A DNA stretch of 64,000 bases. Source: an uncultured Selenomonadales bacterium. GTDB lineage: Bacteria; Bacillota; Negativicutes; Acidaminococcales; Acidaminococcaceae. Both the position numbers and the translations under genes were made by a program. The stretch lies in the NCBI GenBank assembly GCA_900315925.1, contig ONAV01000001.1, forward strand, positions 58,557 through 122,556, read 5' to 3'. The notes beneath the pieces were generated by a model that saw only the letters and a list, made by a program, of their open reading frames with translations, did no database searches and was not told where the DNA came from. Shown piece by piece: positions 38,701 to 50,700 of this stretch (positions are counted from its first letter, which is position 1; each line of letters starts with the position of its first letter).

Positions 38701-41700
38701 ACCCAGGGTAGCATCTCCCAGGATTATATCGACGGGATTTTAAATATCGGTGGGCGTCCCGAGGATCTGAACAAGACCATTACGGCCTCCATGATAAAAA
38801 ATTCGAGTCTTAACAAAGAAAACGACAGTCATGAGTATAACCCGATTACTACGACACCGGTGCAGTCGGAAAATGCGGCAGGTCATATTGCCGGGGACAG
38901 CATTTATCTGGCCGCGGCGGATATCAACGTAAAAGGCCTGATCCAGAGCGGCTACGGCAAATACGTGGTGGATATCGCAGAAGACGCCTTAAGCGAAGCG
39001 AACATCGAGCGAATGAAGAACAACGGCAGTGAGGTTACCATCAACGGCCGCACCCTGTATAAGGTCAACGACGGTAACAAGGCCGTATATAATGCAAACA
39101 CCGACGCCTACGAATATGTGATTCAGGTGTACTATGACCCCGAGACCAGGGGCCTGATTGTGGAAGATATTGATACCAAGGGCGGCAAGATTTACCTGAC
39201 CGGCCGCATTTCCAGCACCGGCAACGGCAGAGTCTTTGCCGCGGACGGCGGTGCGGAAATTGCCATTACCAATCGGACCAAGGCGGATCTTTCCACAGGA
39301 AAGATTTTGAACAACGACATCGAAGGCAAGATTTCCATTACCGACCTGGCCAGGAAGACCTGGACGGAATATACCCGTTCGGCCACCAATTCCATGTCGA
39401 TTCCAGCCTACGAAAAATACCTGAAGCTCACGGACGCCTACAAAGCCGATTTTGCAAAACTCAATGACACCCAGAAGGTTGCGTATCTGAATCTTACCGA
39501 TACACAAAGAACCGAATATGCAAATCCTGCCACGACGGATGCGCGAAGAGCCGAAATCCTGGGGACTCCGACGGAAACGCAGATTGCTGAGGCTAAGATT
39601 GTCTCCGGCGACGGACTGACTCACAACAGCGGCACAACGCCGGGAGGGCAGTATCAAGTGAAGGAGGATCTTCGTTACAACTGGACCGAGGGTGAAGATT
39701 CCACCACCACAAGGTATTACAGGCTGGAAACGAAATCCTTATTCTGGGGCGGCCTGGAATACGATGACACTACGAATGAATTAGGTAAATTGGAAAGTTC
39801 GATTCCGTCTACGCCCAAACCCGGAACAGCCAGCAAATTAGGCGAAGGCAATTTCGTCGGCGGCGCGCTTGACGCAAAGTATGGACTGAACAATTCGGAA
39901 TTTGCCGCAATCTTTGAAAATGTCATGACGACTAATTCCCGCACCGTCACCGGCAGCGGTAAAGAAAGCGGAGACTGGTGGGCGCTTTGGTCCAATCCGA
40001 CCTACTGGGTGACCTGGACGACCAAATCCGGCTCTACCCAGTCCTACACCTTCTCGCTGAAAGCCAATAAACCCATCGGCGTGGGATTTATCGGCCAAAA
40101 AGACGGCAGTATCAGTGTTAGGAATATGAATACACAGGCCGGCAATGTGAATATAAACGGCAACATTGCAAATAATACAAAAGATGCAACGCTTACGGTG
40201 GAGTCCTTCGGCGGCAGTATCGTCCAGAAGAGCGGAACGACACTGACCACAGGCAATGCGAACCTGTCTGCAAAAAATAATATCGAAAACATCCATATCG
40301 CCACGATGGGCGATTGGATCGCCACCACGACCCGCAGCGATGACGGCAATGAAATTGCTTCTGTTACCGCAAACGACCGGGTTAATTTGAGTGCGGTCTC
40401 CTATAACGCCGGGAACATCGACGTGGATGTTGAGGGCGGCACGAAAGACGGCAGGAGGCTGTCCGGCAATGTCGTGATTGACAAACTGGCCAGCCAGGGG
40501 CAGCAGAATACAACCGGCATGCCGGGCGATGTGTCCCTGACAGCAGAAGGCAACATTACCCAGTTTGTTTCGCTGGAGCAGAAGTTCAGCAAACCCGACA
40601 CAGCGGGCGGTACGTATGCCAGCGCCACGGAATTTTTGGGTAACGATGCAATCTATTTGCAGCTGCAACGCTCCAATGCCGACTATGTAAACACAATCGA
40701 GCGTCAGTTTGCCAACCGGGAAAATGATCCGGATTTAACCAGTAAATTTGCGGGCTTTGCCACCGCGGACGCCTATCTGGCCAAGGACGCGGTCTATCAG
40801 AGCAAGCTTTCCTATGCTTCCTACTATAGGAAGACGGTGGAAGATGAGTTTGCCCGGTATACGGCGCTGAAACAAAAGTTTACCGATACGGGTAGCGGCA
40901 GCCTTTACACCAATGTGGACGCCTATCTGGAGAAAGATACTGCCTATCAGGGGCTGACTGGCATCCAAAAACAGATTTATGCGGAAAAGATTGGACAGGA
41001 ATTTGCCCGGATCTCGACGGAAGACACCGCAACCGTACGGGGCCGCAATATCCGGCTGACCAGCACAAATGGCAGCATCGGCGCATGGAAGGAAGACGGC
41101 AGTCCGGATCGGGCTGTGTTCGTGGATTCGGTTGCGGCAGCCTTCGGATCCGGTGAGGATACGGCTGGTGTCAACGCGCAGGCGCAGAAGCATATCTATC
41201 TGGCGGAAAAAGATGGGGATATGCGTGTAGGATCCATAATTGCCAAGGCAGGCGACGTGCGCCTGGAAGCAAAGACGGGCCGCCTGATCGACGCATTGCC
41301 CCGGCAGGATAATGTGAACAATGTGGATGAGAACGATCTGGTTCACCATTGGATCGATGCGGGCCTGATTGCCGGCACGGAAGACTACGAAGGCGCCTAT
41401 ATTAAGGGTTTGAAGCAGGATGCAGCCAATTATGAGGCGAAAGTACGGGCGCAGTATGAGGAGTATCTGAAGATAAAGGCGCAGGGCGGCGAAGAATCCT
41501 TTAAAGAACGGTTCACGGATCAAAACGGAAACGTGTATGAAACCGTAGAAGACTATCTGGCGCAGGATGCAACCTATCAGAAAATGGTGGCGTCTATTGC
41601 CGACTATGAAGCCAATGTCCGGGCCGAGTTTGCCAGAAAAGACGGCGACAAGGACCTGCAGGCCAAATATAAAGGCTATGCCAGTGCGGACGCCTATCTG

Positions 41701-44700
41701 GACGCCCAGGCGGCTTCGACCGGCACGAACAGCTATAAAACCATGCTGGATGCTGCCAAAACGTACAGCGGGGGCCAGTATGTGGATCTGTATACGGCAA
41801 AAACACAGGAAATCGCAGACTTTGCCAGAACGGCTAAGGCGGAGTATACGGATTACAGGCTGCTGGAAAAATTTGACAACGATACGTATAGCAACGTGCA
41901 GGACGCCGATGTGGTCGATGTGTACAAGAATCACGACGCGTACTATCAGTCGCTGCAGGACCGGTTCAACTATTATAACGACATCTATACGGCTAACAAG
42001 GCGATTTATGATGACACGACCAGCACTCAGGAAGCAAAGCAGACTGCGTACGCTAATATGCAGACAGCCCTTCAGAAACGCGCGGTAGCTACCGGGGAAA
42101 TAACCGAGTATACTGCCGAAATCGAAAAGGTCATTCCGGCAGAATATGCGCAGTTTAAGAAGGTAAAAGCCGACAGTACCTATGCGGATGGAATCGCGAG
42201 CAAGTATCAGGCCTATGACAGTGCGGATGCCTATCTGGATGCGCTTGCCAAATCCGAAGAAAGCAATACCTATAAGAATATGCTGGCGGCTGCGGCGACC
42301 TATCAGCAGCAGTATCAGGCGAAGAAGACGGCGGCGGATGCTTATCTGGAACTGGCGTCTTCGATTTCCGCGTTTGCAGAAACCGTCCGGGAAGAATTTT
42401 CCATCCGGGACAGCAGCGAAGCGTTGCAGGAAAAATACAGGGGGTTTGCGGACGCGGATGCTTATTTGAACAGTAATCCGGAGTATCAGCAGATGCAGAC
42501 GGCTGCCCGGGCGTATCAGGGCACTGACGCCGAACGGTATGTCACTACGGTGAATTCTATTTCCACCTATGTTACTACCGTGAGGGAGGAATATGCGGCG
42601 AAAGACGGAGACAAGGACCTGCAGGCCAAATATAAAGGCTACGGCGATGCCGCCTCGTATCTGTACGATCTGGAAAATTCGCAAACCGATAACAGTTACA
42701 AGAACCTGAAAAATTCGTCGGCCCAGTATGAAAAGAAGGCGAATAAGGATTTCACCGATTTTGTCGGGGGAAATGACCTGCGTACGATGTTCGCCAAAAA
42801 GGACGGGGAGGGAAATCTGACCGGTACGTATTACACGTCGGCCAACGAATACCTGAAGGCGGATGCAACCTATCAGCAGCTGGTGAAGGATACCCAGGCC
42901 AATACCAACAGCTATGTACGGGACGTCAACGAGAAGTTTACGGCCTTTAAGAACGGAGATACCCGGTATCAGGCCATGTTTACCAGGAAAGACGGAACAA
43001 CATATGACAGCGTGTCCCAGTTCCTCCTGGAAGACAGGAAAGAAAACCATGCGGACGGTTCACCGGGCTATCTGGACATGACCAAGGCCCAGACGGATTA
43101 CGAGGTGGACATTTACGAAAAATTCTCCCGCTTCAGCAATGCAAAGAGCAACGGCGCGCTGACAGATATGTTTACTAAGGAAGACGGCACCACGTATACC
43201 GCGGATACGTATCTTCAAAACGATAATACCTATAAGGAAATGGTTAAAAAGTACACCGACCCGGAATTTGCATGGACGAAGGATCAGCTTTTATATGCCA
43301 TCCGCAATGCCATTGTGAACAAGGAAACCGGTGTGAGTGCGGAAACCCAGAAGAAGGCGGCCAACGTACAGGGCCGAAACGTGACGCTTCTGGCGCAGGG
43401 AATCGGTGTAAATACGAACGAGACGACGCCCATCTCTGCCAGCGAGCTGACCGGCGGCACCGAAGAATCCATTAAGAAAATGAAACTGCTGGCCAACGCG
43501 GATGCGACAGACGTAACCATCATGGGCTACAAGGCCAAGGGCGCCGCGCAAAATGCCAAAGGAAATATACTGCGGTATGTGACGGAAACCGTTACGGTGG
43601 GTGAGGGCACTAAGACAGTTTACCGCTGGAAAGCCTATGATGTCGATAATCCGTCGAAGGAAGTGGACATCCGGGATTCCAACGGCAATATCCTCAAGTA
43701 TTCCTTCGATGAAAACGGAAACCAGGTAATCAAGGCCTATGATGCGGACAATCCGACGACAGAGGTTGCTACCGACGGGCAGATTGTTGAGAAATTTGTC
43801 ATCGGCAATTTAAGTCCGCTGGGCGTGTATGCAACCGGGCAGGTTGATGTGACGGGCATCAGCCAAAGCGTATTTATTGCCGGCCGCAGCAACACCAGTA
43901 CAGCGGATAATGCGCAGGCTGGTTTTTCGCCCCTCCGTGTGGGTGTGATTACCGCCGGCAGCGCCAATGGGACCGATGTCAACAGTGACGTGCGCCTGTA
44001 TACCCAGGAAGGCATTTACAGTGCGCTGGATTCGTCTGCCCAAAATCCGGGCAACATCCATGCAAAAGATCTGATCGCCTACGGCGGCACCAAAGATATC
44101 GGCACGAAGGACAATCCGGTGACCGTAAACTTAACCGGTGATTTGCTGGCTGCCAATGCGGACCACAACGTGTATATTAAGAATCAGGTCGCAGACAGCC
44201 TGTTGCGCCTTGGCTCCGTCTATGCCGGCGACACGGTTCATCTGGAATCGGAAAAAGGCTTCGCGATGACGGAAAATACTGCCTACAAGATGGGGTATCT
44301 GAATGCCGGCCGGCAGTTAGACCTGATTACCAATCCGACGACGGGCGTCATCGGCACCGCCGCAGATCCCATCCGGATTCTGAATAATATGGGAACACCG
44401 GAACAATACGCCGACCCGACCGCAAATAAGGGCATGCTCATCAATCTTACCGCCAAAGATGCGTATGTGGAGGGCGTCAACGGTACACGCGGTGACAATA
44501 CGACCATGCGCTTAGGGCTGGTTGAATTGGCTGGTAACCTTGTGGCGCACAGCGAAAGCTATCTGGAAGCGGGAGCAATCCGGCTTGCGGATACTGATCA
44601 CGAGGGAATCAGCGGTAGCACGCGGGCTACCGGCAACGTAGAACTGGGTGCGGAAAAAGACGTGGTCGTGAATGGTCCGGTTGTATCCAAAGACAGCAAT

Positions 44701-47700
44701 ATTACCATATCTGCGGGAACGCAAGTCCGGATCAATGATAAAAACACCGGTGTTTATGCATATACGGGTGATGTCTCGATCACGGCCGGAACCGATGCAC
44801 AAATCAACGGCAAAGTGATTGCAAAGACCGGCAATATTGCAATCAGTGCGGAAGAAGTTGCGCATGTCAATGAAGGCGCGCTTGTCGAGGCAGGAAAGAA
44901 TGGCCAAACGGTTGCCATTTCCGGCAAGGAAGGCGTCACGCTGAACAGTACGGTGAAATCCGGCAACCCGGTTGCCGGCAATGCGGATGCGGTGGCCGAA
45001 GGCGCGCTTCCGGTTTATGAGGGCGGCGGCGCCATCCTTCTCACATCGGAAGACGGTTCGGTTGTCCAGGAGGACGAAGGCGTTTTGACTGCGGCGTCCG
45101 TGACCGTCACCAGCGGAAATGCGATTGTGCTGGAAAACGAGAATAATCTCTTCCGGACGTTCACGGCCAACGGCGTGGAACAGGTGAACACCGATGAAAA
45201 TGGAAATGTAATTAAAGACGAAGAAGGCAACCCTGTAACAGAAGAGCGGATTGACGGCAGCGTGCTGGTACAGGTGCATGCAGGGAGCAATCTGGACGCC
45301 AGCGTAACCGATACCGTGTACGGGAACGTACTTCTGAAAAACTTGGATGCGGGCAGGTTAACCGTTCTTTCGGATGTGACGGCCAAAGAAGGCAAGAACG
45401 GCGAAACCGGTTCCATCGTGTTTAAACAGCAGGGTGATATTCTAGTCAAAGGCACATTGCAGGCTGACGGTTATGTAACTGAGGAAGGATATGAGGAAAC
45501 TGAACAGGGAATAGTCGGTGCTGGAACGATAACAAATGAAAAAGATATTCAGGCGGGGAAGGATGTTACACTGAGAACGACATCCGGCGATATCCATACA
45601 CTCGGAACAATTACGGCAGCAGAAAATGTAATTGCAGCGTCAACAGCATCAACGGACGGCAAAATCCAGATTTCCGGTGATGTATTTGCAACAAATATTA
45701 CTGTTGCGTCGCTGGGTGCATCGATTATTACAGAAAAATACATGGATGCAAGCCAGGATGTAACAGTGAAAACTTTGGTTGGGGATATTGATCTGCAGGG
45801 TACGGCGCATGCCGGGCAGAATATAGAACTGACAAGCGGAACGCCAAGCGGCGACGGCAGCGGCAATATCTCAATTACGGGCACCGTATCGGCTACGAAG
45901 GCTCTGACGGCAACGACTACGTACACGGGAACCGTTAAGCAGCAGGGAAATATCTGGCTGGGCGAACTTGTCGATGAGCATGGCGTGGTTACGAATACGA
46001 ATGCGGTTCAGGCAGATACGATTACTTTGAGCACGCAAAACGGCTCCATCGCTTCCTTTACCGGTGTACAGGTAATTGCCGGCGGGTTGGTGCAGGCGGA
46101 AACCGACAGAGGAGACATCCACTTTTACGGCGATGTTTCCACGGGCGGCTCCGTTGAGTCGAAAGTCCATACGACAGGAAATATAGTCTATAACGATGTA
46201 AGCGCGACAAACAGTGCTCCGGGTACGGTCAATAATATTTCGGCGTTCACGGAAGACGGCTCGATAGAGTTCGCCGGCCAGGTGGAAGCCGAGAACACGA
46301 TTGCCGCCGTCACCAACAACGGATCAGTTACCTTTGGAAAAGCGACCAGTCTGACCGACCCTGAAATGACGGTTGTAGCTGGCGGATCTATCGTGGCAGA
46401 GTCTAAGGATGGCGATGTCACCTTTGAGGGAACGGCCAGCGCGGGAGGCGTGATTGACCTGTTGGCAACCGGAGGATCGGTCAGGCTGAATAACGATATC
46501 ACGGCAGTCAGCAACATTACAGGGACTGCAGTGAATGGAGATATTGTCGTTAATAATAGTGCCGATGTGAAGTCTGGCTCCCGACTTGAGGGAGGACCGA
46601 ATGAGTCAGGGACGATTCGGTTTACTGCAGTACAGGATGATCCTGACGCAAACTACGGTAATATCACGATTAACGGGACGCTTGATTCCGAGCTTGATAC
46701 GAAATTGTATGCGAAAAACGGGGATATAACGGTAAGCGGGGATGTTAGCGCAGGCGGCGATGTATACGCCAAAATCCTTGACAAAGCAGACGGCAATATA
46801 ATCTTGGAGGGTAATATTACCGCTGGAAATGAAATGGTTGTCGAAACCAACAACGGGAATATCTTAATGGGCGGAGTCCAGAAAAGCATATCCGCCGGGC
46901 CGACGATCCGGGTAGAAAGCAAGAGCGGCAATGTGAGCCTCATCGGCAATATTACAGCCGGACTGAATTTAAATGTTACAACGGGCGGTACGGGAAATCT
47001 GAACATTGCGTATGTAGACGAAAATAACCAGCTTGTTCCGGCACAGGTAAGCGCCGGGCACAATGTCGATCTGACCGCAGAAGACGGAGAAATTAATGTA
47101 CTTGGCAAACTGGAAGCCACAGCGTATGGTGTAACTCTTACCTCCGTTGGCGGTAAAATTTCGGTCACGGGCGATTTAGACGCGGGAACGTATATCACTG
47201 CGAAAACGGTCACCGGCGATATAGACGCAAAGGGTGATGTGACGGCAAAATATAACAATGTTTCATTAAAAAGCACATCCGGTAATATCTATATGACCGG
47301 TGATATTGATGCGGGTCATGACGTCATCGCAGAAACAGGCGGCAACGGCATAATCTTCCTGAATGGGTACCGGGAAGGCAATGTTTTGACAGGAGCTGAA
47401 GTGTGGAATGGTAATTCCGATAAAAACAATGTGTATGCCGGACATAGCGTGAACCTGAAATCAGAAAATACGGGAATGTTAGTGACAGGCAAGGTCAAGG
47501 CGAACGAAGGCGACGTAAACGCGCTGACAAAAACCGGGGCGATTATATTCGTTGGTGATGTGGAAGCCGGGACTGATATTATAGGAGCTGCGACACAAAA
47601 CGGCCTGATTTGGTATGATGGCACAACCAAGGCCGGTCAGGATGTGATTGCTTCCACGGCGCAAGGGGATATTCGGTATGATAAGACTGTAACCGCCGGT

Positions 47701-50700
47701 CGCAGCGTAACCGCGTTGACGGACAAGGGGCAAATTTCCTACAACGCCAGCATTGTGGCAGGTGACAGCATACTGGCCGATACATTAAAAGGAGATATTT
47801 ATGTAGGAGAAAATCTGACAGCCGGAAACGGTATTCCGGTTACGGAAGATGGACCGGATCCCGGATTAGTGGGAATGGTGACGCTGACTACAGGCGATGG
47901 TATGCTTACGGTGGGCAAAATAAACGAAACCAACACCGTCAGCGGAAACATTACCGCGTATGGCAACGTGATCATTGATACCCAAAAAGGTGATGCGACC
48001 GTGAAGACCTCTGTCACATCCCGGGCGGGAAGCGTGTCGATTTCTTCCGATAATGGCAATATCAATGTGGGCGAGTTCCAGGTCGCCAATGCGATTTCCG
48101 CGAAGAAAGACATTGATTTACATGTAGCGGACGGCACGATAAAGATCAACGGGTCAACGAGGACGGATGAAGGCGATATCACCGTGTATGCGCGCGATGA
48201 AGACAAGCCTGATAATATCGTGATTACCCAGAACGGAAAACTTGATTCCGCCCGTGACCTGACGCTGCATTCGTATAACGGCGGGATTACCGTAACGAAG
48301 GATACGACCGCGCAACGGGATCTTACTGTGATTGTAGAAAATGAAGGGAACGTCAAGTTTGCAGAAAATGTAACGGTGTCCGGCAATATTTTCGCCTATG
48401 CGGGCAAAGGCGATATGACCGTTGGGAAAGATCTTACGGCGGACAAATCGATCTTTGTGGAGACCGGTTCCGGCCATGTGAACGTCGGTGCTAAAGTTAC
48501 GGCTAAAACGGATAGTGTTGTAGTTAAGACGGGCGACGGCAATGTGACCGTAGGAGAAGACATAACGGCCGGTACAATGGTGGAACTGTCATCGAATGCA
48601 GGCGATATTACGGTAGGCGATGCAGACGGCGGCAATGTAAAGGCTAAAGGCAACATAGACATTACAACCAAAGCCGGGGACATTGAGGTTATAAAAACGG
48701 TTATATCCGATGATGGCAATGTAAAGGTAACGTCTGATTACGGAAATGTCGGGATCGGCAGTAACGGAGCGGATGTGCGGACGGTTTATGCCAAAGGCGA
48801 TATTGACGTGCACGTCACAGAGGGTGTAATCAAGGTACAGGGCAAGACAGAAACCGCCACAGGCAATATTACTATGTACGCGCATAATGAAAAAGACGCA
48901 CAGAATATTGTCATTAACCAGGATGGCAAACTGATTTCCGGACAGGATCTGACGCTGCATGCCTATAACGGTGATATTCAGGTAACCGACAACACCACGG
49001 CTCAGCGGGATCTTACCGTAATTATTGACAACAAAGGCAGTGTAGATTTTAAGAAGGATGTCGATGTGACCGGTAAAGTCTCTGCCACGACAAAGGAAGG
49101 AGATATCCGGATTGGTGAAACTATTGACGCCGGAAAAGAAATTGTCATGACGACTGGCTCCGGCAATATTGCGGTAGGAGAGGACGTAACCTCAGGCCGT
49201 TCGGTAACCTTAACGTCCGGCGCCGGCTATATTGACATCGGTGCAAAAGTTACGGCTAAAACGGATAGTGTTGTAGTTAAGACAGGCTCCGGAGATATTA
49301 CCGTAGGAGAAGACGTAACTGCCGGCACAACGGTAGATTTAACCACCGGTACGGGCCATATAACTGTGGGCAACGGATCTGCCGGCAATGTAAAAGGCGG
49401 CGGCGACGTAACGGTTGCCACAGGGGCCGGTGATGTGACCATCAACAAGACGGTTGCTTCTACGGACGGTAGCATTGATATTACTTCCGGAAAAGGTAAG
49501 ATTCATATCGGCAACAACGGAAATGGCCCGACAGATCTTACGGTCCATGCAAAACAGAATATAGCGCTTACCGCACAGGACGGCGTCATTGAAGTGTTTG
49601 GCAAAACGAAGACGGACGTGGGCGATATTACGGTACTGGCGCGGGATAAGGACAATACGAAAAACTTGCTGATTGACTTTAACGGGGAACTGGATGCGGC
49701 CAGCACGTCGGACGATCCAAAGGCAACCGGCAACCTGAAGCTGCAGACTTACAATGGCGATATTGAAATTTCGGATCGTACCAAAGCAAAAGGCGATATT
49801 TATGCCAAGGTGGAAAACAAAGGCGATATCTCCTTCGGCCGGGATGTAGATACGCAGGGTTCCCTTACCTTTGAAGTGGATGATGGCAATGTTAAGGTTG
49901 GCAAAGATCTTACAGCGGCCAAGGATATTACGATTACCAGCGGTAAGGGGGATGTCGTTGTAGGCGACACAAAAACGGGGGACGGTGGCAATGTTCTTTC
50001 CAAGACTGGAGATGTGTCCATCCAGACGGGCCAGGGTGATGTAAAGATTGTGAAGACCGTAACGGCTCAGGAAGGCAGCATCGATATCGCGACCCAGGAA
50101 GGCAACATCCACATCGGCGACAACGGTCCGGATGTGAAGACGGTAACCGCGAAGGAAAATGTCAGCCTGGTAACGGAAAACGGTACCATTGAAGTCTTTG
50201 GTAAAACGTCGACGCAAAACGGCGATATTACGCTAAAAGCGGCTAATCCGACGTATACAGCCGGCCCGGACGGTCAGAACATTATCATCGACCATAACGG
50301 ACAGATTGCCTCCGGACAGGATGCTACGCTGATTGCGAAGAACGGCGACCTCCACGTGACGGACAGAGTGACGGCGCAGCGTGATGTGAATGCCATAACT
50401 CGGAGTAAGGGTGATGTGTTCCTGGATAATGACCTGAAGGTGAACGGCAGTGTAACCATGCAGACCGATACCGGTAACATTAACGCTGACCGGAATGTAG
50501 CAGCAGTTAACCGCATCGTGGCTGCTACCGGAAACGGCGACATTACTGTCGGCAAGGCTAATGCCCGGTATGTAGCCCTGACCAACGGCGGCGAAGACGG
50601 ACACGTGCAGGCCAACGCAGTTCATGCCCAGGCCAGCGGTAACGCAAACGGCACCGGTGCAGAGGATGTGAAGCTGGGCGGCAGCCATGTGAAGGTAGGC

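Noticed and set aside
40735..43050. A 771-codon open frame on the minus strand inside exoprotein 2
   Set aside because: It lies fully opposite the exoprotein repeats, has no ribosome-binding site or recognisable domain, and its openness follows from the codon pattern of the sense frame.
48000..50575. Direct repeats that could suggest a CRISPR array or tandem DNA repeats
   Set aside because: The repeats are in frame, of uneven period (200-253 codons) and part of the coding sequence; no uniform spacer pattern exists.
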